DNA of 23,922 bases from NCBI RefSeq assembly GCF_000485595.1, contig NW_014577519.1:167124-191045 (forward strand). The letters are read 5' to 3'. Origin of the DNA: Priapulus caudatus. Lineage: Eukaryota; Priapulida; Priapulimorpha; Priapulimorphida; Priapulidae. Within the stretch, counting starts at the first letter, position 1, and each line of letters starts with the position of its first letter. Shown in pieces: positions 9,101 through 17,672 of this stretch. The translations under genes and the position numbers were made by a program. A model generated the notes under the pieces. The model did not search any database. It was not told the DNA's origin and saw only the letters and a list, made by a program, of their open reading frames with translations.

Positions 9101-10630
9101 CGAGTCCCCCAGGCGACCGTTGCCCAATGAACAACCTGTGAACGTTGGCTTTCTTCGGAGACGTCCGATCTCGACACAAGTCAGTCGCCCTTCCGTCGAT
9201 ACGTTTCGAAGAAAAAAAAAAATCCAGGCTACGCGCCTCATCATTTCCCGTATTCAAATTATATCCTGTTCATTCAAATTGAATTACATTCCATTCAGCT
9301 GTAAGATATCGTATCCACTGTCCTTATAATAGTAATAGCAATTAGTGTCCTCTCTTCCTGGCCAAAGATAACGTCTAAGCCAGTGAATTTAAATAGCTAA
9401 CCATAAGCCAACAGTTAGACAAATAAGTTAACAGCTGAAAAGCTTAACTCAAAAACAATTGACATCTCACCTTACAGTAACCAGCTAAATCAACAGTTTA
9501 AACATTGCGATGTTTTAATTACGTAACTACTTAACTAATTCTAATGCCTTCTGCTGCCTCTCTGTCTCCTCTGTCTCTCTCTCTCTCCTCTTCTCTCTCT
9601 CTCTCTGTTCCTTCTCTCTCACACACGCGCCGCCGCTATTGCGACTGCACGGCTGTGCAATCACACAACTTGCGCATTCCCAGCAGTACGGCGCGGACGA
9701 GGGCGCTGTTTGCAATCATTCGATGGCGGCGCAAACAACGAGGCGCCGCTGCTGTTGCAGGAGAAAGTCGCGAACCATCATGCGTGACGAGCTCAATCCA
9801 TCACGCAGCGTCCGAGCAATACATGAAGTACACGATGCTGACCGCTCACAGGTCGCCTATACGCGCCCAAGCAGCGTGTATCACATCCCCCCCCGCGCTA
9901 ATAGCAAAACGTCCCCCCTCTACGTTTGCGCATGGGTAATAAAAGTCAAATTCTGGTACTGCGCACGTGCTAATGCACCTGCTAGAGATGCCCATGATCA
10001 TCGCGCAATTTGGGGGAGGACGGTTTGACATAGGTGATTTATATCCAAGCGTTACCCGCCCCTAACCGAATACCAATGTTTGGCCGAATTGTGACGAAAA
10101 CGTCTTGAAATCTTTTTTACACGTAACTAGAAGTTTTTGTAGATGGCGAGAGAAGCAGGCGCTTTAAAAACAGAAAAACAGAAACATGTAGTTTCGATTT
10201 TGTTTGTGGCACTGTAATTGAACAATATTCGTCTAAACTGGCTGATATATTACCGATTGATCCTTGTCACAAAGATTAGCTGTTGATAAAAGTAACATCA
10301 TTTATATCTTCTACTGTCAGCTCCTTCCTTGCTCCCATAGAAATAAATCTACTCCCTGCCTTCAACTACATCCAGGAAGCTGAAAAGGAACCGGCCAGCG
10401 GATATGTGCTCCACCGTGTTCTGTGCACTGCCAGCGCGTAGTCGACAACAATACACGCAGATATTGCGAGCGTGGCGAGGTCGGTCGGCAATTGTTGAAG
10501 GCGGTGCTTGTGCCGGCAGCGGTGCGAACTGCTGCGTCTGGACCGGACTTGTTTCACCGTCGTCAGCGATCAGGAGGAGTGCGACCGCGTCAAGCGCAAC
10601 GAACGACAGCCATCCATCACAATCACCGAC
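2972..10630 (+). CDS. PHLPP: PHLPP-like LRR protein phosphatase, exon span (5' and 3' ends missing)
   Basis: PHLPP proteins are Akt/PKC hydrophobic-motif phosphatases with a PH region, about 20 LRRs and a PP2C-like phosphatase domain. Twelve exon candidates follow here in the protein's own order: LRR exons at 2972-3110, 3734-3816, 4506-4741, 5462-5526, 5578-5758, 6557-6731, 7515-7724, 8080-8251 and 8577-8693, then PP2C exons at about 8974-9215, 9684-9851 and 10376-10630. Many boundaries are GT..AG, and peptides align almost without gaps to the family order. The PH domain, the first LRRs and the last third of the PP2C domain are not seen. Most exons need one or more single-base frame corrections, so this is probably an intact gene read with errors. 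It is not proof of expression. Confidence 0.85.
3180..3390. repeat. (CA)n / (ACGC)n microsatellite, copy B
   Basis: CA-rich tract with CACAA and CCTA interruptions, intronic after LRR exon 1. It is equivalent to 1-150 and to 22110-22275, but with different interruptions. Confidence 0.95.
3734..3816 (+). CDS. PHLPP: PHLPP-like LRR exon 2, copy B (frame damaged)
   Basis: The same exon as 458-538, but 83 bp long instead of 81. It has an acceptor CACTAAG and donor CAG|GTAATG. Extra or missing bases (for example in the CCCC run near 3776-3779) break the frame that is intact in copies A and C. Because copy B leads into the rest of the gene, these are most simply read as sequencing errors. Confidence 0.85.
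4165..4475. repeat. 22/44-bp minisatellite, copy B
   Basis: Counterpart of 880-1160 with the same TTGCGTCGTGAC-like cores, blurred by indels. It ends shortly before LRR exon 3. Confidence 0.75.
4506..4741 (+). CDS. PHLPP: PHLPP-like LRR exon 3, copy B (frame damaged)
   Basis: Counterpart of 1184-1403. It measures 236 bp against 220 bp, with many one-base insertions, so the LRR frame (ELFEHLT, LPALLHLNCER in copy A) appears only in pieces. Acceptor ATCAG and donor GTACGTA are kept. The spliced product would be nonsense as written; the clean copy A shows the intended sequence. Confidence 0.85.
4795..5310. repeat. (CT)n, (GT)n, (CTAT)n and AT-rich repeats
   Basis: CT-rich tract to about 4985, GC/GT alternation to about 5060, (CTAT)n from about 5090 to 5200, CT again to about 5230, then TA-rich sequence to about 5310. 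Copy B leaves the shared block here. The AT-rich end is not found in A or C. Confidence 0.9.
5462..5526 (+). CDS. PHLPP: PHLPP-like LRR exon 4 (65 bp)
   Basis: Small exon with acceptor TTTTCTCGGCAG and donor ACA|GTAAAA. Joined to the one base left by exon 3 it reads IWQALYVTPLSRE. After a one-base shift it reads NLKLLDVYHS. Together this follows the PHLPP segment 'NELVQLDVYPVPNYLSYMDVS' position by position. The frame change in the middle is best explained by a single missing or extra base near 5492-5496. It is short, so the call rests mainly on its place between exons 3 and 5. Confidence 0.68.
5578..5758 (+). CDS. PHLPP: PHLPP-like LRR exon 5
   Basis: 181 bp, acceptor TTTTCCCGACAG and donor CAACAG|GTGAGA. 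The main frame reads LTRMSDNRNMFFIVLPSNEL, then NKLRTGVVTYTRLRVLRGSH. This aligns without gaps to PHLPP 'WVCESRKLEVLDIGHNQICEL' and 'ARLFCNSSLRKLLAGHNQL'. The beginning (FNNIP) is in another frame, so one indel is likely near 5605-5612. Confidence 0.75.
5759..6556. other. Intron between LRR exons 5 and 6
   Basis: About 800 bp of AT-rich unique sequence. I see no exon, RNA gene or repeat in it. Confidence 0.6.
6557..6731 (+). CDS. PHLPP: PHLPP-like LRR exon 6
   Basis: About 175 bp, acceptor ACGTCGACAG and donor ATG|GTAAAG. In pieces of different frame it reads EALRML, then VDHNQLTQLPE, then VDELCDIREVLML and SLTSEAARQPPQ. The first part matches PHLPP 'VEVLDVQHNQLLELPP'. At least one deletion lies near 6592-6596. 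The later part is less like the vertebrate protein and may be an extra or divergent LRR. Confidence 0.7.
6955..7325. repeat. Degenerate interstitial telomere-like tract (CCCTAA-type)
   Basis: Many copies of CCCTAA, CCTAA, ATCCTAA and AACCCTAA variants (TTAGGG type on the other strand), clearest near 6975-7060 and 7140-7190. It begins earlier as CCCCGTATA and TAATCA variants from about 6800. It is intronic, between LRR exons 6 and 7. Confidence 0.8.
7515..7724 (+). CDS. PHLPP: PHLPP-like LRR exon 7
   Basis: About 210 bp, acceptor CCGACTACAAG and donor CCGT|GTGAGT. Frame pieces read LNATNNRLTVIPTAQPS, LNLSFNYLTDAVVREI, and after shifts HMAHNKLPAEKFT. They follow PHLPP 'LNASANKLESLPPATLSEE', 'LYLTNNSLTDKCVPLL' and 'HMAYNRLQSFPASK'. 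Several indels are needed (near 7519-7527, 7607 and 7680-7700). The donor is strong; the acceptor is less certain. Confidence 0.75.
7870..8005. repeat. Second telomere-like tract
   Basis: Shorter run of CCCTAA, CCCTTACCC and ACCCTAA variants after LRR exon 7, in the same orientation as 6955-7325. The two tracts bracket the exon. Confidence 0.65.
8080..8251 (+). CDS. PHLPP: PHLPP-like LRR exon 8
   Basis: 172 bp, acceptor CATTACAG and donor CTGAAG|GTACAT. Pieces read IHKLKFL, EELNITGNKIASLP, ATSIASWPKLVV, AHSNQA and TDLLKTANIKLK. This mirrors PHLPP 'MAKLEELEEIDISGNKLKAIP', 'TTIMNCRRMHTV', 'AHSNCI' and 'PEVMQLPEIKC'. Frame breaks fall near 8108, 8150 and 8180. The run of agreement across the whole exon makes this one of the better LRR calls. 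Confidence 0.8.
8577..8693 (+). CDS. PHLPP: PHLPP-like LRR exon 9
   Basis: 117 bp, acceptor TGTCACGCAG. It opens VLDVGCNQLA, then VSNIM and QLEHLDV, matching PHLPP 'CVDLSCNELSEVTLPE' and 'LQELDLTGN'. It joins in frame to the end of exon 8. The donor (CTACAG|GTCACT) is weak and the end is approximate. Confidence 0.72.
8974..9215 (+). CDS. PHLPP: PHLPP-like exon 10: linker and start of PP2C domain (tentative)
   Basis: From about 9050 the sequence codes HAGNSRSTLTPAESPR, a linker-like stretch, then pieces that fit the start of the phosphatase domain: GF, SETS near 9144-9160 and PSVDTFRR near 9190-9213. These correspond to PHLPP 'GYTEASGVKNKLCVAALSVNNF'. Frame switches are needed. The acceptor TCGTAG at 8971-8973 and the 3' end near the poly-A run are guesses, and 8974-9050 has no clear family match. 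Confidence 0.45.
9556..9622. repeat. (CT)n microsatellite
   Basis: CT-rich tract ending in CACACACGCGCCGCC, intronic, just before PP2C exon 11. The open frames across it encode low-complexity Ser/Leu or Arg/Glu peptides and are not genes. Confidence 0.85.
9684..9851 (+). CDS. PHLPP: PHLPP-like exon 11: PP2C catalytic motif
   Basis: 168 bp, acceptor GCATTCCCAG and donor CACAG|GTCGCC. It reads YGADEGALFAI, then with one base skipped near 9718, FDGGANNEAPLLLQEKVAN, then IMRDELNPS, and finally EQYMKYTMLTAHR. This matches PHLPP 'REALYGVFDGDRNVEVPYLLQ', 'SDILAEELQ' and 'EEYMVNTFIVMQRK'. The FDG at 9719-9727 is the PP2C metal-binding 'DG' motif and is present. The indels near 9718 and 9777 match the error pattern of the other exons. 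Confidence 0.85.
10376..10630 (+). CDS. PHLPP: PHLPP-like exon 12: middle of PP2C domain
   Basis: 255 bp, acceptor ACTACATCCAG and donor CCGAC|GTGAGC. The clearest part is the last 26 codons (10553-10630), FTVVSDQEECDRVKRNERQP then SITITD, matching PHLPP 'YIMSCEEELKRIKQHKAIITED'. Before it lie ADIASVG (PHLPP 'TLTSANVGK') and a VLV stretch (PHLPP 'TVLCRNG'). The start corresponds to 'KLGTAGQKLGGAAVLCHI'. Several indels interrupt it. The next part of the domain, with the second conserved Asp region, should follow but was not found. Confidence 0.83.
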
Positions 10631-10689
10631 GTGAGCTGTGACGTACCGCCGACGCCGCCGCAAGCGACCATCCGCCCTATATAGCACGA

Positions 10690-11199
10690 CGCAGAAACAC
10701 CTAACATAAGCACGCACGCATTCACGTACGCAACGACACGTACGCCACGCACATCACACCGGGCTGCGCGCGACACAGACGACACACACACGCGCGCGCG
10801 CGACGAGCACAACACACACACTCACCAGGCAAGCAAGCAATTCACGCTACGCAAAAACGTACGATGCACGCAACACTCCACATCACTTCACACGCAACGG
10901 ACGACACACACCTCACACACTCACACACTCACTAGGCACGTCACGGTCGCATAACACTCACACACTAACTAGACACGTAAACGCACGCACAACGCAAACG
11001 CACGCACGCGACGCACCGGCAAACATACACAACAACACACCCACACACCACAACAGCGCACACACACACACACACAGACACACACACACACACCACTACA
11101 CATACACGGACGCACACACTCACACACACCACAACACACACACACACACACATACCACACAGCCACACACACACACACACAGCACACAATAAAACCGAG
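10690..11199. repeat. ACGC/CA-rich microsatellite region
   Basis: Imperfect ACGCACGC, CACTCACA and (CA)n repeats leading up to the gap. Open frames in it encode only Cys/Val or Thr/His low-complexity peptides. Confidence 0.92.
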
Positions 11200-11224
11200 N
11201 NNNNNNNNNNNNNNNNNNNNNNNN
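11200..11224. other. Assembly gap (25 N)
   Basis: Exactly 25 undetermined bases at the end of the CA tract. The round number suggests a fixed-size placeholder, so the real distance is unknown and the missing PHLPP 3' exons could lie here. Confidence 1.
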
Positions 11225-12501
11225 CAGAAGTCAATTGAAAATAAACAAGTTTTCATGATAAATATTCCAATGCAGGTACACTTTCGATTTTTACTAAACG
11301 GTAGTGTGGACTGTGTTGTTACCGTTATTCGTGTGCGTTAGATATATGAAAGGCGCCTTGCCCAAGTACAATTTTGCAGACCACACTACTATAGGGTCGA
11401 ATAACGGTATGCAGTGCAATGCAGTGTAATGGCAGCAAAGGCCTAAACTTTGGTGCAGCTCAAGTGCTGAAGGACGGTAGGCACGGATGCATTGCGATCT
11501 CTTTTAAATGCCGACACTTAATTCCTGCCAAAGAGATCCAGGAAAAGGCCGATGTATTAAGCGCACCTGGCCCTTAGAGAGTTAAGAGAGAAAGAAGTTA
11601 AGTCTGCAACTCAGAGTTAACAGTCTGCCAATCACTTATAACTGCTAATATAAAATCGAGAAGGGAATTCACATAATTGTGTTCACATCACCACCCATAG
11701 CTAGCGCCAGTCCCTGCACTACCACAACCACACCACTACTACAAGCCGAAGAGTGACGTCGTGATGTGCGTTACTTACAAATATACCAGGGCTACATATA
11801 CGTACACACACAATGTTTCTGGTTTTTACGATTTACTACATAAGTATACCTGACGCATACACAACAACTGCCCACAATAGCATTAAAATCACCAATGGAC
11901 AGCAGTGATATGTAATTATTTAATATTTATTTTAAATTTATTCATATTCCAATGATATGAGCTACAACAAAACGGTTGCTAATTAATCCAGAAATTGCTA
12001 TTGCACAAACGTGTTTACCAGTTTCCAACATAGATGCCTATTGACAACATCGTGTATTCTCAATCAATATAAGGGTCACATTATTGCAAAATGCCGCAGC
12101 AAACTTCTAAGCCTAGAATAAGAACCGATTTAGAGAGTAAACTGTGCATGTTCATGCAGCGTGACAACCACTTACTGGACGTCGACCAGCGCGACTTTAA
12201 TCCAACTACATAGACTTTAAAGAATAAAACTTGGCCTAACCGAAAAGCCTGAATTAGCTTTACACACGGACACACCAGTGGTCACCTGGTGGACTGAAAA
12301 TAGCAAAAGTAATTTTTGCGAGTAATTTCTGGAAATTGCGTTTTCCTGTTTATCCATTTCCTTCCGTTTTGCATTTCCTTTGTTCAACAAGTAAACACAT
12401 ACAATAAACAAGACACTTGCGCCAGAAAGAATGCCGTCTGCAGCTAATAGTTTTTTTTTAACCATTCGCCACTATTGATCACTATTTAACAAAACGTATC
12501 T
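11225..12501. other. Unassigned region
   Basis: About 1.3 kb of AT-rich DNA. I looked for the end of the PP2C domain and found nothing convincing. The segment near 11490-11600 on the minus strand looks like ordinary interspersed repeat sequence, but I cannot name a family. Confidence 0.5.
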
Positions 12502-14027
12502 TCATCTACGACACTTCATCGATGCAGTCAATGGCATCTTATGCGGGGTTCTGATGCGTGTTCGCCTCCTTCGTGGGACTAGCTCGGCTTCTCGGCAGCT
12601 TCCCTTTGTGTGGATCGACTCCTGGCACCTGGGGTCCAGCTTGCAGATTACAGGGCATCGGCTGAAGAGTGTGATGCGCCGCCGCGGCTGGCGGACGGCA
12701 GCGACACGCACTGCGACGCGCGACACTCGCCGGCTCGGCCGGCCGGGATGAAGTGATAGACGAACTGGTTCTGGTGCTGCGGCTGCTTGCTGCTGCTGCT
12801 GCTGCTGCCTGCGGCGGCGGCGGGGGCCAGCAGAACCGTTCTGCACGTACGCCGCTCTCGTTGCATCAGCTGCGATGTACGTTGTTGCCGGCGGCGGCGC
12901 CGCCCATCTCGGGAGGCAGCTCGACGCGTGATCGGCACGCGGCGGTCGCGCCGCCGCCGCCGACCGTCTGCAGCACGTAGGGTAGCGGCGCGTCGCGAGC
13001 ACCCCCGCCGCGCCCACCAGCCCGCTTGACATCACCGGCTGCTGTCGCCGCCGCGCCGCGGCGCTCGGCAAACGGCCGCAGCTGCCGCGAGGGCGAAACC
13101 GTTCGGCCGTCTGCATGCGGCCATGTTCTGCGCGATTGTTCCTCGGTGGCGACGGTTCGCTGATTCTCGCGGTAGGCCTTTGCGTTTTCGGCCAGCTTGC
13201 TGCCGCGAGCGTAGTGCGGCTGTCTCGTCGCCTGAGTCACGCCTCGCGCCCGCCCTGCCCAGACCCGCCGCATCCACAGCACGCTTCAGGCGACATGCCC
13301 ACCTGGGCGCCGAGGCCAAGTCGTCGCCCCGAGTTTCGTGCCACTTAAACGTCAGTCACCGCTGCGCAATGGCGTTGGAGAGGACACTCTCTCGCTGGCT
13401 GCGCGGCGACCTGCCGCGTTCGCGCGTACACGCCCGGCGAGGCCGACCCGCTCCTGGGCCGCCTCCCACGCACCGTTCATCTGCTCGCCGCCGCTGCCGC
13501 CGCTGCGCCTCGGCGCTCTGCCTCCGACTGAGAAGCTCGTCTCGCGGTGCGGTGGCGCTGGGTGACTGCGCCAGCGAGTCGCTAGCGCCACAAAGTCCTC
13601 GCCGCACGCGCCTGCCCCACGCAAAACTCCTTCTATGCAGCGCGGGGCGCGGGCGCGGTCGCCCCCCGCGATAGCGCTCGGGGTCGCGCAGCGACGGCGG
13701 CCCGGCGGCCGCCCGCGTCCTCGTGCTTCTTGCGCACGTGCCGTGCGCAGTTGCCGAGGTGCTTTGCTCGCGTTAGCTGGCAGCTCGTGCCAGCGGCTGC
13801 GGCTTGTCGCTCCGCCGTGCACCTTGGCGTGGAGGCGGTCAGCGGGCCGAGCGCGTGACGCCACGAGTACTCGCAGTCGGGCATCGGGACGCTGCGCATC
13901 GCGCTGTGGTGCCGCTGGTGCTCGCGCAGCGCCTTTGCCGCGTGCGCTCGAGAAGTGACACTGGTCGGCAGGCAAAGCTCTGTGATCGCTGCAGTGAAAC
14001 GCGTCGAGTGTGCTTCGTTGAGATTTC
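12502..14027 (-). CDS. C2H2 zinc-finger protein, probable last exon (frame damaged)
   Basis: GC-rich region with long minus-strand open frames that interrupt one another. Acceptor TTCTTCCTCGCAG reads into 14027. Three C2H2 fingers can be pieced out: finger 1 (about 13982-13906) with FAC, QCHFSS and KALREHQRHH; finger 2 (about 13884-13817) with CP.DCEYS and LHAKVH; finger 3 (about 13790-13718) with CQLTRAKHLGN and RHVRKKHED. Each needs one or two indels. Downstream come Arg/Ala/Gly-rich sequence, a (CTG)n tract near 12790-12809 (poly-Gln or poly-Ser, depending on frame) and an end ...MKCRR with a stop at 12502. C2H2 proteins usually bind DNA as nuclear regulators; the target is unknown. I do not recognise the orthologue. 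Confidence 0.6.
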
Positions 14028-14160
14028 CTGCGAGGAAGAACAAATGCTGATGACGTCGCTGTGCAACGGTGTGCTGTTGCTGCAGTCTTAGTCGATGCAT
14101 TCGATACGGGTCGAAAACGGGCCGAAATAAGATGCTGCACGAATGTTTCACCATTGCCAT

Positions 14161-15540
14161 GGAACGTTTTCTCTAAAACTAAAATTATCCCAATAATTCA
14201 ATTAGTGTCTGGCAGGAACAAAATTATTCTACTGTGCAGAAAAAAGACGAGCTGGGCCCACTCACTCACACACAAACGTGAAGTAGAAGTGGCCTGAACC
14301 TATTATAGCAGGGGGAAAAAAAATGAAGATGTATCTTTATAGCTGCTGAAAATACCTTGGAAATTTAGTTTTTGTCTTATTTATGCTGCCATGAATTTCT
14401 AATGTTTCAAGTGCTTTTTTGAAAAAATATCAAGTTTAACTATTGTCGTTTATAGGGAAAGATTGGTTTTCACACTACACTCGGTAATCACAACGTTTAA
14501 CATTACATGTACCATACAGATTACCAAGCTGCAGTAGCCTTTTTAGAATTCCATGCTTCAACTGTTCCATAAGTCGACAGATCAGATTCAGGTAAAAAGA
14601 GTAACTGACACCTCCTCTCATAACTTTTATTGTATAGGCAAGAAGCCCCAGGTAGTCAAGCCGTTTCGACAGGTCACTTATATTGCTGCAGCCGATATCT
14701 TTATAGTGTTCATTGTGCATCACATGCACCAAGAAGCAAACATGAGCTAACGGACTTGCGCACTGAACAGAAACAGCCGAAACAAATTCCAGCCGACATC
14801 TGCAAAGCCGGGGATTTTACTCTAGTCAATTAAGGTCCGGTCGGCTCGACTTTATTTACCAATTTTTCGATCCAATCTGCCCGCCGACTAGAACTTAGAA
14901 ACATTGGTGATGGCCAGTCAAAACACAACGGGTAATCCAACACTAACCCCCACCAGTGTTGTCTCCCAGCATTTCGGTTTGCACAATTTACAAGCAGTGT
15001 CACTTTACCCAGACAGTTGGAACGTCGTGCAGCGCCACAACGGGAAAAACTATTTCATTAGCGCTGACATGGCAAACTCAGTTGCGTGAGTGGCGTCAAC
15101 AGAAATGACACTCGGCTGTCCACGCCGAGTGTGTTTGAGTGCTTTTTCATCAAATTTATGGCTGACAATGACATTGTGAGTTTGACCTTTAGTCACTCAG
15201 CTTCCTCGGTCACTTCAGACTTGTCTACAAAAAAATTGATTATTTTCCTGTTGACTCGCCCAGTCAATATTAAAACGTTGCCACACACCCAGCAGAAGCT
15301 GCCTGAGCGTGAACAGATGTCCTGTGCTCCCACGACTTTGTCAAACATGATCAAGCCATGATTAATTTCAAGTTCGCCAATGTGATTCGAGACATTTTAG
15401 ACTGACACTTGCAGGCATGACCACTACTGTGCAGCACAAGATAACCAGAGCTGCTGTTGGAATGAGGCAGCACAATACAATTTAAGCTCAATCGTTCTTA
15501 CCAGTTTACAAACTCGCCCCATTCAGGGATGACATATCAT
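14161..15540. other. Unassigned region with small hairpins
   Basis: No gene I can support. Two adjacent open frames, 14904-15089 and 15086-15361 (+), would join by one indel but match nothing I know. Small inverted repeats: CAACACT / AGTGTTG at 14938-14944 and 14955-14961, and ACACTCGGC / GCCGAGTGT at 15108-15116 and 15124-15132. Confidence 0.5.
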
Positions 15541-15554
15541 AGCTATAGCCATTT

Positions 15555-15662
15555 GCACACACGCACGCACGCCAACGCACGCACGCACGCACGGCACACA
15601 CAACACGCACACACAGCGCACCACACACACACACACAATGCCACGCACGCACACAACACAGA
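15555..15662. repeat. (ACGC)n / (CA)n microsatellite
   Basis: ACGCACGC repeats passing into CACACA with ACGC and AAC interruptions, similar in make-up to the tracts at 10690-11199. Confidence 0.9.
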
Positions 15663-15798
15663 GTAAAGCTTTAGGTATGCTTTCAAAATTATCCAAATGT
15701 AACATCTAAAACAAACTTAATTAATAAACACTAGGCTTATTATATCAACGGGACATAACTTAGTTCTATACACGCCAAATGCTATTTCCTATTTTTAA

Positions 15799-17014
15799 CA
15801 AGTGCCGCATAGCGACAGCGCTCATCTAACGTCTACTGACGGTGACTCTGTGTGAGTGGAGGGATTCTAGTAAACCCTGTTAGTCACATAATGTGTTCAC
15901 ATACAGCCGAAACAGTTGGAATGCACAGGGCAGGTATCAGGAACCTTTCTTCAAAAGAATTGGTTCGTTGGCATCGTTATTGTAAGTTGCCACGAGATGG
16001 CGCGTACCGTTTAAGTGTGTCTATCAGATTTAAAGATGGAAGCTCCTCGATCATTCAGTTAGTTAGCCAACAAACTATTGGCAAGACAGAATAGGGTAAG
16101 CAACACTCATCCAGTTTACTACGCAAGACCTACAGGCTGCAAATTGGCAATAGAGAGCTGCCACCTTGCAACCAATTAAACGTAGGCAAAAACTGCAGCC
16201 ACCAGTGGCATACGTACATTGACATGTAAACATCTGACAGTACAGGAATGACATAGAAATTATAGATTTAAGGAACATACACCTTCTTTAACAAATTTAG
16301 CTTTTTGAAATTTCACTGTGGACATTGTATAGACTCATACATCCAGGCATGTATAGATTCTACTAGCAAACCCGGCAGTCAAATTCTTTCTAACAGACAG
16401 TCAACAAATGCCAAGTTATAACCCTCCATCTTGAGGGTCAAAAGCGTTATGCCGCACACTTACTCTTCGCATGTCCAGCAGAAGCGGACATTTCATGGTC
16501 CTTTCAATAAAGCCATAAAAATGCATAGGTCACGCGCTAAAACAAAAAAAGTTTTCAATCGTCCGTCAGAACCATGTCCTCAGAAAATGTCTAAACATCT
16601 GGCTCCTGTGCCCATATGACGCTTGACCTGTGACCTCAATATTCAGCAGCAGTAGATCGCTTTTTCACTAACCAATGATGCACTATACACACTATCACAG
16701 AGCTAGGTCGAGCCGTTTAGATTGTGCCGCCAATTCTGCATTTCCTCCCTATACCTTAAGTTAATGGAGTGGAATGGTCCCCTTCTTTTACACCTCTTGA
16801 CCTGACTGACTTTGACCCCCAGCTTCGACATCCCAACTCGTTTTTCGCGATTCACCCCGCGCCAATGTGCCGAATAATCGTGACCGACGGTCGAGCGGTT
16901 AAGATTTGTGCCCAACCGTTACGGAACGCCGCGAGAACGGACGGACGGACACGCACACGGACGACGGACAACGCGATTCTACACAGCTGCATCTGACTAT
17001 GTCAGATGGAGCTA
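15799..17014. mobile_element. Interspersed element, copy 1
   Basis: Shares a series of blocks in the same order with 17673-18563. These include AACAAGTGCCGCA.AGCGACAG at the start, GGTCCTTTCAATAAAG, TCAGAAAATGTCT, GCGGTTAAGATTTGTGCC, a GGACGGACGGACA tract and GCTGCATCTGAC at the end. The end forms a hairpin: AGCTGCATCTGAC at 16985-16997 pairs with 17001-17013 except one base, and AATAAAA follows. There is no coding capacity, so it is probably non-autonomous. The class is not determined. Confidence 0.65.
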
Positions 17015-17672
17015 ATAAAACGCCAAGCCTCTAATCACAAACCTTTCAAAATTACTGTCACCTAGAAAGCGCAAGTAGTACCTTTTATTGAGCTTGCATA
17101 CTCGCAGATATCACACTTGTATCGGCTTTTTCCCCTGTGTGACACCTCAGTGATGCCTCTTAAGGTCAGAACTTGATTTTGAACTTGGCAGGACAAGATG
17201 TCAGTTGATCATGGACAATCTCCTAGTGTGTGTTCTTAAGTGAACTGTCAGCTGGCCTGAGTTTGCGGGCTTGCGCATATGGGCACATCTGACACCTGGT
17301 GAGCAGTCAAAGTAATACAAAAATAAATCAGACTAGTAAGCATACATTACTGTTTTAAATCTGAATTATACGATTAGTACTCGATTCTTTATTCCCACTA
17401 TATTTGCGGCTCCATAATTTGTTCGCTTAATTTCGTATCGGGAGCTTGTAGGAGGTTTATTTATAAGCTTATTATTAAATTTTTATTATATACCTTTCAT
17501 AAGCTCCCGGATTCTATCACAAATAAAATATAATAGTTATGAAATTATATATTAAACAACGAACAAAATTCGAGAAATGCGTACTTACTAAATGGCCGTT
17601 CATCTGTTGTGTATTCTCAAATGCGTTTTTTCAAACTGCCATTGTCCACACATTGAATATGCGCTGTTTTAA
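17015..17672. other. Spacer between the two element copies
   Basis: About 650 bp of AT-rich DNA. No gene or clear repeat seen. Confidence 0.5.

Noticed and set aside
12554-14091. Plus-strand open frames in the GC-rich island
   Set aside because: GC-rich DNA is poor in stops. Only the minus strand gives zinc-finger residues in the right spacing.
16431-16996. Small open frames in the interspersed element
   Set aside because: They are not kept between the two element copies.
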